NCBI GenBank assembly: GCA_021234155.1
Contig: JAJEKV010000763.1
Coordinates: 1-64,000, forward strand
DNA from: Isoetes taiwanensis
Taxonomy: Eukaryota; Streptophyta; Lycopodiopsida; Isoetales; Isoetaceae
DNA length: 64,000 nt
Reading direction: 5' to 3'
The notes under the pieces were generated by a model. It was not told the origin of the DNA. It ran no database searches and saw nothing but the letters and a program-made list of their open reading frames with translations. Position 1 is the first letter of the stretch. Every line of letters begins with the position of its first letter. Both the position numbers and the translations under genes were made by a program. Below are positions 24,121-34,489 of the stretch, piece by piece.

Positions 24121-25601
24121 TTTTTTTTTTTTAAGGACGTCAGACTTTATTAATAACACTCCATCATAATATATAATACAATGCAGAGACAGAAATAAAA
24201 AACCCAGTGGACAATCAGATCCAACTGAGCAGAGCCACCCGTCTAAGCATGACAATATAATGCAATTCACACTATTTTCCTCTCCTACAAAAAGAAGACT
24301 AATATATAATCATATTTATAGAAAAGTTACTTTAACCAGGTCGAACTTCCACATCCATAGAATCATTAACAGCAACTTGATATGCTCCCTGGTGTCTCAA
24401 TGCCACTGAATCAGGAACATCCACTGTAACAATCGTAGCAGATACTGGAGCTACAAAGTGGACTAACGCAGATTGAGGAGCCGAGCTATTTTTGCGATGG
24501 ACAAGTTTCTTCAGGCGTGGAGTAGACCATCCTTCTTCCAATAATACTTGCTTGTGAGGAATGTCCTGAAGACGATAGTGTTGATCCTCATTAAGAGGGT
24601 CTACTGATATAGACTGAGACGGAGATGCACTAGAAGAAGGCGATGGTGCAGAAGTAGCTAGAGAAGAAGGCACAAGAGCTGGTAATACTGGCGGATTAAC
24701 TAGTGCAGAGGCAGATGAGGAAGAAGATGATACAACATGGCATTCGAGTGAAGTGGCTGCTATGTGACATGGGATAGGAGCAGTTGAGAAGATAGAGACA
24801 AAAGTATGCCTAGACCTGTAAGTAGCGAAAGCCTCAACATTGGGAAACATCTTGGCAAGCTCAGGTCCATTCAGCAGACGTAGTTTGTACTTGAAAAAAA
24901 GTGGGCCACTCTTGACGACTACTGACTGAGGAATAGAAACACAAGTAGGAAGAGATACACAAATTCGAGGACCATTAACAATAGAATGGGCAAGATGCAT
25001 ACCCAATCCATTGGCAATAGCAATCATAAAATCAGACACTTGCAGTTCTAGTGGAAAATCCTCTAAGGCAAGCCAACAAGGCATGCGCAATGCACCAGAC
25101 TTACTTGGCAAGAATCCAGGAGAATACACCTGATATAGAAGATAATGTCCCCAAAGAGGATCAACACCACGCTCCACAAGCCTGTCAACTGCAAGTGAAG
25201 AGTCAAACATGACCAGGAAGAAACTATTATCTTTATCCAAAACTTTTAGAGACGCATAGTGAGGAAGCCCCAGTCTCTGAAGGTGATGCTTTAGCCTGAA
25301 TCCAACTATCCTGAGATCCAAAAACTGTCCAGTGAAATGGCAAACAACTGCATGAGACACAAGGTTCTGACCACACTGCAAATGAGCATTATGATCAATT
25401 TCAATAACTGATATGCCAGCCTGTGTAAAAGCATTTGAACACTGTTGTGCCTCATAAAATACACCCTCAGGAGGCAACTGAACATCCATACTGTCATCTT
25501 GTGCTTGTAACACATTTAGATACGATCTCAATTCTTTCTTGTTATTCTGTACCATAATATTCAATGCAGCAGAAACACGAGCAGATTGCACAATGGATGT
25601 C
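24121..25601 (-). mobile_element. ORF2-less LINE derivative (half-LINE) with target duplication
   Basis: A minus-strand non-LTR element of 1481 bp. Its 3' end is a 12-base poly-A (T run at 24121-24132) preceded by AATAAAG. It is flanked by AAATTTAGATG at 24110-24120 and 25602-25612, a clean target-site duplication. It holds an ORF1-type frame and then, after about 90 bp, the last dozen codons of a LINE ORF2 and 3' UTR. That tail aligns with the end of the 5.4 kb LINE (GCTCAGTTGGATC, TTTGTCCACTG, AATAAAG and TCCTTAAAA in the same order). Endonuclease and reverse transcriptase are absent, so movement must have used enzymes supplied in trans. Confidence 0.85.
24332..25601 (-). CDS. LINE ORF1-type protein, intact open frame, 5'-truncated
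   Basis: About 422 codons are open without interruption. Residues 1-260 align with the broken ORF1 of the plus-strand LINE: VIEIDHNAHLQ against VVEIDHDLHKK, LQRLGLPHYASLKVLDK against LRRLGLPPYRTLKMLDK, VDPLWGHYLLYQVYSPGF against VDPMWSDYILYQPYSPGF, and ALRMPCW in both. This N-terminal block resembles the DUF4283-type nucleic-acid-binding domain of plant LINE ORF1 proteins (my inference). A Ser/Ala/Pro-rich linker follows at about 290-340, then a GWSTPRLKK basic segment. No CCHC zinc knuckle is visible. The homologous frame starts upstream of the element's edge, so the native start codon is lost. The first codon in the element region is TTG, and no ATG occurs before about residue 17. Confidence 0.75.
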
Positions 25602-25725
25602 AAATTTAGATGTTTGTCTCACATCTTATGTTATTATATCCATTTATGTTGTATTATACACACATTTATGAGCATTTGAGATATATATGGACTTACAAGA
25701 AGTCCATATATAATGAAACTGTGCT

Positions 25726-26565
25726 TTATGGGCTCCTATAACAGCAGAAGCATAACAATGTCAGCGCTAACAACAATAATACATCGAACTACCTCGAAGG
25801 GTAGTGCATCCATACATCCATAGATACAATAGAGATAAATATATGCCATAAAACATGAGAGCTCCTACCCAAGGCTCATACTCATGGGGTGGTAGACTGA
25901 TGGCTAGGCCACAAGATAGATCAGACCGAGGCATAACGATGGCGGGGCTGGCTATAGACAATGGCTAGGTTTGACCACTCCATCCGCCCCTCCTGTGCAT
26001 ACTTTGTAGATGGGCTAAATCGGGCTCTGGCATGACTATAGCCTGCCGGATATGCAATATCATGGTATCACCCATCGAGACTACTCCGGGTTGCATCTCC
26101 CCGGTCCGATGAGGCAGGAAAGGTTGCATCTCCCTTCCCGGGATCTAGAGGCTCCATGGGCGACTAGAGAATCGCGGCGACACACGATTCTTACTCGACT
26201 GAACCCCCCAAAACAAGAGCCAGGCCGACACCTGCAACTCTTGAGAGGCAGGGCAACACCATTGCATCAGGAGGTGTCGGACCCATACCCGGCCCACTCG
26301 AAGTGACTGGCCATAGGTCTAGCCCGCTATGGGTCCCAAGTAGCCGTGCTCAGTAGGGATCTCGCTCCATTTTGCTTCTAGCCCCATTATGAGTTGCTAA
26401 GTCACATCATAGCCCCCGTAGCCCGGTGGGTTCCTATACACAGGTCGCATATAATAGGAACTAAGGGGTCTAAACTAGGAGCATCACTAAGTAATGGCTA
26501 CTAGGTCTCTACCCCCTTCCCAATACAAGAAGAGCAAACATGATCAACCAATATCACATATCCAC
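25726..26565 (-). repeat. Minus-strand chromovirus LTR, right part
   Basis: The reverse complement of this block aligns with about 41450-42295 of the LTR at 40836-42434. Shared landmarks include GTTTATGCTTC, TACCCTTCGAGGTAG, GGGCGGATGGAGTGG and TTGTATTGGGAAGGGGG. It ends abruptly at 26565 where the 5.4 kb LINE begins and resumes at 31996. Coding ORFs listed here are incidental. Confidence 0.85.
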
Positions 26566-26738
26566 AGTTTCTGCCGGAGGCTGCTTTACGTTTGTGTTCG
26601 TATCTTGAGCTACAGACCTCGGATTACAGTGTTTTTTGGCTCGTTGGAAAGCTGATTCAGAGCTCTTTCCAAGGTGTGTGGCATCGCAGGCTTTAGGTTC
26701 CGGATGATAGCCTTTTCGGCCCTGACAGTTTCGGCTCT

Positions 26739-28238
26739 ATGGCGTCAACTTCCAAGCTGCCTGCAAAACCTCCTGTATCCATGCTGGTGCAGGGGCAAAT
26801 TTGGCATTGCATGTTAATCCTCTGGCTTATAGCTTTCAAGACAGTGATTTTCCTGCAGTGGCACCCTCGGCTGGTGCACCGAAGAGTACAAGTACTTTGA
26901 ATAGCGGTAATGCTTCTGTGGATGGTGCCTAGGCGCCAGCTGGTGCCAATTCTAACAAAGATCAGTCCCGTCCACTTCCTTGGAGGTCCTCAACTTCTGG
27001 AGTAAATGCTAGCAGGGAGTGCTTTAGTGATTGGATCAAGAAGGACTTGTCATCAAAAAGGTCTGCTGTGCGTATTGCTACAGCTATTGAGGTGATGATT
27101 CAGGATAATAAAAGAGATCTCAGTAATCTTTTGGGTGAGTTGCGAGCAAAGGAGACTCAATTGGAGCTTCAGTTACCTCCTGTTGAAGTTTTCTATCAGC
27201 CTGAAACGTTTAAGAATACTCTTCAAGCGTCTGGGTACAATGTGGTCGAGATTGATCATGACTTACACAAGAAGTGTATTAGTAACTTGTTGTCGTTTAG
27301 TGTGGTTGGTCAATATACTTGAGCATTTCTTGACACTAGGAAGCTTGGCTATTGGTTGACTGGTCATCTTCGGAGATTAGGGTTGCCACCTTATCGTACT
27401 TTAAAGATGCTGGATAAGAAGTTCTTTTTGATCGTTTTTGATGATGCTATGGCTGTGGAGCAACTGGTGGCACGTGGTGTGGACCCAATGTGGAGTGATT
27501 ATATTTTGTACCAGCCTTACTCGCCTGGATTTTCTCCTGGTACGACTCGTGCTCTTAGGATGCCATGTTGGTTTTCTATTCCTAATCTTCCTCCTGATCT
27601 CTTGGTGCCGGAGTTTCTTATCAGTTTTGCTAATGGTCTGGGTACTCATCTGGCCCATTCTATTGTTGATAGGTGCTAAAATTTGTGTCTCTCTTCCTTC
27701 TGGTCACGGTCTTCCTGACTGTGTGGTTGTGAAAAGTGGCCCTATCTTTCTGAAGTATGCTTTGCAATTGCTCAGTGGCCCTCAGCTTGCTGATTTATTT
27801 CCTCAACTTCCTTTATTTGTAAATTTTCGTGCTAAGAGAGATCGCCCTGCAATGGTCCCTTCTTCCTCTATGCCTCCTACCTCTGTTGAGTCCCCTTTAC
27901 CCTCTGTTGTCCCTTCTGCCAATGCTACTGCTACCTCTGTTGTTGCTACTCCATCTGCTGCTAAAACCACTATCCCACAGAAGATTGTGCATACTCCCGC
28001 TTTTGAAGAGGATGCTAGGGCTAAGTTACAGAAGATCCAGGAATTGCAAGAGCGGCATGAAAATGTTCAAGAGCGTCATGAAAATGCCCAAGAGGGATGG
28101 ACAAATGTTAATTGGAAAAGAGCTGCGCGCAATAAGGCTAGTCAACATGTGTCTCATGTCATGAGCGATTCTGATAATTTGCATGGAAGGGTGGAGCCGA
28201 GAGGAGGCTCTCTACCCAATAAAATAATGGGAGGGTAG
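26739..28238 (+). pseudogene. LINE-1 ORF1 (broken)
   Basis: The likely start is the ATG at 26739 (MASTSKLPAKPP). Frame changes occur near 26790 and 27670, and stops occur near 26930 and at 27320. The conserved core spans 27047-27680 with VVEIDHDLHKK, RLGLPPYRTLKMLDK and RALRMPCW, matching the intact ORF1 at 24332-25601. The last part (27690-28238) carries SGPIFLKY, a Pro/Ser/Thr/Ala-rich linker, a duplicated QERHENVQERHENAQ heptad-like segment and GWTNVNWKR. ORF1 proteins of plant LINEs bind the element RNA to make the transposition particle. Confidence 0.75.
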
Positions 28239-28325
28239 AGCAGAGAGGAGGCTCTCCCTCACCAAGTGCTGAACAAAACAATGGAAGGGTGGAACAGAGG
28301 AGGCTCCCCCTTGCCAATTTCCAGG
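28182..28325 (+). repeat. Triplicated GGAGGCTC motif between ORF1 and ORF2
   Basis: Three imperfect copies of about 45-60 bp each start with ATGGRAGGGTGGARC and contain GAGGAGGCTCYC, at about 28183, 28228 and 28280. The ends of the ORF1 frame run into the first copy. The triplication looks like replication slippage in this copy, and it displaces the ORF1 end from ORF2. Confidence 0.7.
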
Positions 28326-28416
28326 ACGAGGTGGGTTGACCTTCAGAACCATGCAAGATGGACATGGTTGATGCTGGCTCTATTGGTATGGAGGTGGAAC
28401 ATAATATTTTGGCCAC

Positions 28417-31400
28417 ATGAATCTGTTCTCCTGGAATGTGAGGGAAGTGGTTTCTTCCCCAAGTAAAAGAAGCAGGTTGTCTCTTTACCTGTCTAATTTT
28501 TCCATGACCTTTTGTTGCCTTCAAGAGCATAAATGCCGCCGAGGTGATGTGCATAAAGTAGCTAATGTATTTGGACGTGACTATAATGTCTTGGTGTCTG
28601 CTGCTGATGCTTCTAAGGCTGGTGTGCTTACTGCATGGAAGTCTTCTGTGGATGTCACTTTTACTAAAACAGATAGGTTCGAGCAGTGGGTAATAGTCAA
28701 ATGGAAAGATAAGGGCCAAGAATTGGGTTTGATAAATGTATATGCTCATAATAGACCTCGTCAGCGTGATGCTTTGTGGGCAACTCTGAGGAGTAAAGTT
28801 CTTCAGCTTGGGCAAAATGTTGCATGGTTGCTCGTTGGCGACTTTAATATAGTTGAGTTGGAAAGAGATAGAAGTGGTCGCGGCTCTGAAGTGGTGCAAG
28901 GATATGGTCAGCTTATAGAGATTGATGGTGATCAGTCCTTTACGTGGTGTAATGGTTGGACAGGAGCTGGCAGAGCTTATGCAAGGCATGATAGAGGATA
29001 CTTTAATACTTGTGTACCGCTTTCGGCTAGCGATTTTCGTCGATCAAATCTTCCGATAGCTCGCGGTCCCGATCATAATCCACAACTCCTAACTAATGAT
29101 GTTGCTAATTGTCATCGACCTACCAGGACCTACTTTAAGCTTAATTGCAAGTACTTGGACGATGATGAGTTCAAACTTGGCTGTAGTCGAGCTTGGTCTC
29201 GGGCCTTCTCACCTCGTAGGGGCATGTCTGGGGTTGTCGCAGGCGTTGTTCCGCAAGGGAAGTCATTTGCAAAAGAATATGGGAGAGTCGAGCCGCTGAA
29301 GCTAGAGGACTATTGACTTTGCATTGTACCGTGAATTAGAAGTACTCGCTACTGCGGGCCATACTAGTGGAGTCGAGAAAAGGAGTTATTATCTCGGATC
29401 AATGTGGAAACCGTGAAAAGTTATCGGGCCAAGGTGAAGGCAGGGTTGCAGTGGTTCAAGGACGGAGATAGATGTACCCGGTTCTTTTCTGCGGCTGCAA
29501 GAAGAAGGAACCTCGCCATTTCTATACATTCTTTGGTGTTGCCAGATGGCGCTCTTATCTCCGATCCGGTGAATCTTAAGCAGTATCTTCATCATCACTT
29601 TTCTTCATTCTTTGCACGACACCCATTGCCCTTTCAGAAGAACATGCAATTGGCCGTGTTGACTAAGGTGCGTCGCATTGTTTCTGAAGAGCAGAGGTTG
29701 CTTCTTGAATCCAATGTCGCGAAGGAGGACTTAAAAGCAGTTGTGGCTTTCTTGAAAAAGGACAAATGCCCTGGTCTTGATGGCTTTCCTATTGAATTCT
29801 TTCATAAGTGTTGGGACTGGTTGGAGGATGACATATATGATGCCTTTTGTGAGTTTCAGAGATTTAGGAGCCTTGATAAGATTTTGAATACAGGTTGTAT
29901 CTCTCTCATTCCAAAGAGCAAGGAACCCAAGACTATTTCTGACTGGCGACCTATTACATTGCTTTCCTCTGTGTACAAGATCTTTGCTAAGACATTAGTA
30001 GAAAGAGTCCGAGACATCTTGGCTGACGCTATCTCGTCAACACAATCTGGCTTTCTCCCTCGTCGTTGTATTCTCAACAATGTGCGTGGCCGTGATATGA
30101 AGGAATATATTGGGCCGATTTGTGGTCATAGAGCAGTGTATCTTAAGCTTGATTTTGCTAAAGCTTACGATAGTGTTGATTGGGGTTTATTGGAGAAGTG
30201 TCTTCGTGCACTTGGGTTTGGGGAGTCATTCACAAGGAACGTCATGAAGCTCCATACATCAGCCGGATCCATCGGTCCTTTCCGTATGCGAGCCATCTGA
30301 TATTTTGTAGTGGGTAGAGGAATTCGGCAAGGTTGTCCCTTAGCACCCTTGCTTTTCACAATTGTGGCAGAAGTATTATCCCAGCTCTTCTCCGTGGCTA
30401 CCCAAGATGGCATTATTCAAGGCCTCCCAATGGACGATGGTTCTCAAGAGGTATGTAACCAATATGCCGATGACACTTTTTTGTTCCTAATTGCCAAGGC
30501 TGAGAATCTTCGTAATGCTAAGCTATTATTAGACACATTCTCCTTAGCATCGGGGAGTTCTTGTAGGGTGGCAAAATGTACAAACTTTGTGGACGTTGAA
30601 CAGTCCCATCCCTCCCCTCAGATTTTGGACTATCCATGGAAGATTCTTCTCCATGGAAATACCACAAACTTGCTTGGTATCCCGTTGGAATTCACGTCGC
30701 TTCGGATGCCCGGGATGAAATTATTAGTGGGTTGCAAAAGCACTTGTTTTGGTGGAATCTGACTAAACTATCCATGCCCGGTAGAATCACTGTGGCTAAA
30801 TGTGTTCGTAGTAATACTCATGTCTATATGGCGTCTGCTCTATTAGCTCCGCAATGTTAAGATGGAGGAGATTGTGCGTATCGTCAGAAATTTTATTTGG
30901 GGTGGAAATGTGTTAGGAGCGGTGGTCAAGGTAGCTTGGCTTAAAATGCATTAGACCTAAGGTATTTGGTGGTCTTGGTATGTTGGATTTTCACCTCTAA
31001 AGCAAGGTGATGATATCAAAGTTTATTTGGAGGATTTTCATTGGTAAGGATGATTCTCCTGGCCTGAGGTTGTTGGTGCAGTCGATTCAGCATTGTCTCC
31101 CATTTCATAAGGCCACCATTAAGCCCCTCCTTCCTTGGGCTTTGCTTTATCATATGCATCCGTATCCTAATGCTTCTCCCTTTCTAAAGGGGTTGCTTGC
31201 TGCTTGGGACACAGGATTCTAGTCCATAGATTGAGGTAGTCGTATGGGGTTGCCATCAGAATATCCAGCCAGGGCGGTTTGTGTCTTCTGTGTATAAATT
31301 GCTTTTGCATTCTGAAATCCTGCCTCCATCTAATAGGTGGCATCTTCAGGTCCCTCAGCCACAATGGAAAAGTGTTTGGATATGGGTATGGGATAAGCTG

Positions 31401-31913
31401 CTTCATCTCAAAGTAGTAGTTTTGTGGTGGCAAGTGATTCATAGATGCCTCAGAGTCAACAGGTTAGTCCATAAAATGGATAATCGGATTTCATAGCTCT
31501 GTCCTTTATGCCAGTGAAGGGTTGAGAGTGTTGAGCATTGTTTTTTCTTGTGTGAGCGACTTCGGCAGGCATGGTCTTGGTTGTTGGCCCTATTTGGCAC
31601 GTCTCGATCTAGCCAACAAATTTTGCTTGCTATCTATCCTGATGCTTGGCCCAAACTACGGAAACGAGCTTTTCATCTCACATGTGGCTGGCTTTTATGG
31701 TCAATCTGGAAGAGAAGGAGGTTGTTTATCTTTAAGGGCGTAGATACTGCAGATGAGATTGTTATTCAGTGGACGCAAAATAAAATTGTTATGGCTTACA
31801 ATTGTTCTTCTCTTGATCAAGAGAAGAAAGTACTGATCTGGCATACTTACCTTCAGATTCATTCTTTTGCATGGGCAGGTGGTTGTGCTCAGTTGGATCG
31901 GTTTGTCCACTGA
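28417..31913 (+). pseudogene. LINE-1 ORF2: endonuclease, reverse transcriptase, C-terminal zinc-binding domain (broken)
   Basis: The endonuclease (28417-29316) shows LFSWNVRE, CCLQEHK, GLINVYAHN, LLVGDFNIV and GPDHNP, which are the APE active-site blocks. Expected SRLDR is ARHDR and the usual SDH is PDH, so activity is doubtful even in this segment. After a frame break, 29404-30300 holds DGDRCTRFF, CPGLDGFPIEF, WRPITLLSSVYKI, TQSGFLPRR and KLDFAKAYDSVDW. After another break, 30310-30762 has RGIRQGCPLAPLLF and QYADDTFLF (YADD). 31281-31913 has LWWQVIHRCLR, a CPLCQ...VEHCFFLC zinc-binding end (zf-RVT type) and a C-terminal helix-rich tail. Breaks near 29317-29403, 30300, 30760, 30860-31280 and 31494 disable it. 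Confidence 0.9.
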
Positions 31914-31995
31914 GGTTATAATCCTGTCTTTGCATTTTATGTTGCTCTAGTTTTTAGTTGGTGAATAAAGCTTGTCATCCTTAAAAAAAAAAAAA

Positions 31996-32190
31996 TGATA
32001 ATAATGAGAATAACATCTAAACCTAATCATATACATCTAACTTACAGTTAGGTTTCATTGATTAGGATTCAAGATCTAGACTAAGGGATCTAGGAAGGCT
32101 CTACTAGAGATACGAAATGCTAACTCATCTGGAGTCCTAATTCCAGATGATCTACGAAGAACTCTAACCCAAATACCTGTTCTTGGGGAG
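31996..32190 (-). repeat. Minus-strand chromovirus LTR, left part after LINE-1
   Basis: This continues the LTR match interrupted at 26565. The reverse complement aligns with about 41255-41435 of the LTR at 40836-42434 (TTAGATGTGTATGATTAG, TAACTGTAAGTTAGATG, GAACTCTAACCC in reverse). The match fades at a G-rich tract (about 32185-32206), so the LTR's own 5' end is missing. Confidence 0.8.
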
Positions 32191-32206
32191 GGAGGGGGGA
32201 GGGGTT

Positions 32207-33700
32207 TGGATTCTGCTTCACATATTCACTTGCAAAGGTAGCATTGCGACATTAAAGATAATATTACTTTCAGAGGCACCACATTGATGCCTTGTGTAAT
32301 AACCTCCACATGCCTAGTTAGAATGTCCCTCAACATCACATGACGCTTGGCTGACACATGACTCATTTGCAAGAGTCCATCCTCCTGGCCTTTATGATTA
32401 TAATATTTTTTGTTTGATATTTGTTATTGGCATTGAACATAAGTTACACACTTTAAGGCTTGCGTCCTTCAAAAAAAAAGTGGGTTACACACTTTACATG
32501 ATCCAATTAACAATTTATACAATTATACACCTATATACATTCAAAGACAATGTTTATTTAATGCCTTCAAAAAGAAAACAAAATTTCATCTTTAAGGAGA
32601 TGTAGAAAACTTGCCAATTTGGTGTGCGATTCCTGAATAGAATAGAATAGAATAGAATAGAATGGATTGTTTATCATACACGGAAATCAATCAGCCTATG
32701 GGACCCAAAAAGAGGCGAAGCAACAATCATGTGTAAGAAAAAAAGAGTACATACTAGAGGACAACATGTCGTCCATGCATATTCGCAAGTTGTACTTGCG
32801 TAGACAAGTTATAATCTATTCAAAAGTTGCCATCAAACTAAAAATTTGTGAGCCGCATATACTTGCATGCATTATAAAATTTTGAAACATAAAAAAATAT
32901 AGTAGTAGTTAGTTATAAATAATAATTGAAGTTTGTGTAAAAGAAAAAGATCTGTGTCAAAAAAATACTCTCAGAATCAACAAGATCAACTTGTCAATGA
33001 GATACACATGCGACGCTAGCATTTCTCAATAGGTCGTGAATCCATTCACTTCTTGCACGTTCTAATATGGACTTCGAACTTGAGGCCATATAAAACTCCT
33101 TTGAGTATTTCAACCAATTAACACAAATAACTATAACAAATTAAGGATGGCTTAATCTACCAAATTCAAATCTACTACTGTAGATTTGGCATTAGAACCT
33201 TCTACTATTAAGTTGTGATTAAGGGTACGTTCAGACCTGCGATGAAGTTAAGTTAAGTTAAGTTAAGTTAACTTTAAATTGGGTAATTGTTAATTAAGCA
33301 ATTTAGTTAAACTAACTTAACGAAAAAACATTTGCACCAGTCTAATTAAGAAACTTTGTTAGAGTGAAATTTGGAATTACAATTAACAAGAAAGGTGGGA
33401 ACACAAAGTACAATAAAAATAAGAATCTACGGTAGGGATGGTACATTTGAACATGTGCGTCTCTCATTTTCTCATCAGTTTTCTTGCTTTTCATTTCTCT
33501 CGAGGACCAATAGGAACACAAATTACGTGAAAATGAGAATTTAGTGGTAAAGATGGTACAAATTGAGCATAAAGTGTCCATCGGTTTTCTTGCTTTTCTT
33601 TTCTTTTGATGACCAATTTGAGAAATGACAAAATATTGCCCAAAGAAAAGAGAGGCAGGAGAAGATAAGAGTCCAGAAGGGAGGCTTCCTACTTTCATGA
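32207..33700. other. Gene-free stretch with microsatellites
   Basis: AT-rich and without a recognisable gene. A (TAGAA)n microsatellite lies at about 32633-32662 and an (AAGTT)n run at about 33245-33274. The second is followed within 60 bp by its reverse-complement-like AACTAACTTAACG, so the two can pair. 33340-33620 has duplicated TTTTCTTGCTTTTC blocks. Confidence 0.5.
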
Positions 33701-33709
33701 TTAGTGGAG

Positions 33710-34195
33710 CTAATAGAGGAGGTCGAACGAACGGAACGAGCATGGTGGAGGATGAGATTAGGGTCGTGATGAAGGAGCACAAGGTCCACAAGTTGGTGGG
33801 AAATCAAAACCCGAACACACATGGGGCCACAGTAGTGAACAACAATGGAAAGAGTACGATGGAGAACGAGACCGGGGTCAAAGTGAAGGAGCACAGGGTC
33901 CACACATTTTTGGGAAATCAGAACCCCAATAACAGATCGGGCCGCACGACCCAACAACGGGACGAGCACGGCGGAGACGGAGACGGAGACCGGGGTCGTG
34001 ATGAAGGAACACAAGGTCTACACGTTGGTGGGAAATCAGAACCCGAACGACACGTTGGGCCAAACTACCCAACAACAGAGGAAGGTAAATACATGGGAAA
34101 ATGGGGCCATCAAAACCCCAAGAACACGTTGGGCCAAACTACCCAACAACAAAGGAATGTAAATACATGGGAAAATGGGGCCATATACCTAACTT
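33710..34195. repeat. Minisatellite upstream of the PAR1 gene
   Basis: Three imperfect units of about 111-119 bp (33719-33829, 33830-33943, 33944-34062) share GGTCGTGATGAAGGA, CACAAGGTC and TTGGTGGGAAATCA blocks. They are followed by about 1.8 units of 74 bp (34063-34136, 34137-34195) that share AAACTACCCAACAACA and TAAATACATGGGAAAATGGG. The open frames across it on both strands follow from the repeat and are not genes. It ends about 300 bp before the PAR1 start codon. Confidence 0.85.
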
Positions 34196-34345
34196 GAAAA
34201 ACTAAAACACGTAGGTGAGCAATGTGCAACATTTGGTATCAACCTCACGTCTAAAACATGCCACGTTTTGTGTCAAACTTGACGTTTGATTTTTCCGCGT
34301 CTACCAGAGAAGCGGTGGTTCTCCTCCTTCCTCGAAGCGGTCGAC

Positions 34346-34489
34346 CTACATTTCCTTTATATTCTCCGTTCCGGCGCCAAGCTTCTCCAAGCAGTAAGTG
34401 ATCCTCCTCCGGCATTCCAACACATTTCTTTTGCTTCTCATTCAGGTCTTTCGCGAAACAAATTTCATTCCTTTTTTGAGATTTCGATC
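34346..34489 (+). promoter_or_regulatory. Probable core promoter and leader of the PAR1 gene
   Basis: A weak TATA-like TTTATATTC lies at about 34356-34364, about 125 bp upstream of the ATG, followed by a pyrimidine-rich leader. A GTAAGT at about 34394 and a TTCTCATTCAG ending at 34445 could delimit a very short leader intron, but about 50 bp is below usual plant intron length, so I do not rely on it. Confidence 0.3.

Larger units (their letters stand above)
26566..31995 (+). mobile_element. LINE of 5.4 kb nested in a chromovirus LTR (LINE-1)
   Basis: A nearly full-length plus-strand non-LTR retrotransposon: 5' region, ORF1 (about 26739-28300), ORF2 with endonuclease, reverse transcriptase and C-terminal zinc-binding domain (28417-31913), AATAAAG and a terminal poly-A (31983-31995). 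It splits an LTR: the LTR matches end at 26565 and resume at 31996. Compared with the LTR at 40836-42434, about 5 bp (ATAAC) are missing at the junction and no target duplication is seen, so insertion may have come with a small deletion. Stops and frameshifts in both ORFs indicate an inactive copy. Confidence 0.9.

Noticed and set aside
25601-25603. Start codon of the ORF1-type frame at the right border
   Set aside because: The codon is TTG and lies at the junction with the target duplication; the element is truncated, so the native start is lost.
28159-28989. 276-codon minus-strand frame
   Set aside because: It lies antisense to the LINE inter-ORF region and endonuclease, whose plus-strand motifs are clear.
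33625-34197. 190-codon open frame (and antisense frames) across the minisatellite
   Set aside because: The repeat unit produces open frames on both strands; the peptide just repeats the unit and has no domain.
34394-34445. Leader intron of the PAR1 gene
   Set aside because: Splice-like ends exist, but the intron would be about 50 bp, shorter than usual for plants, and nothing requires it.
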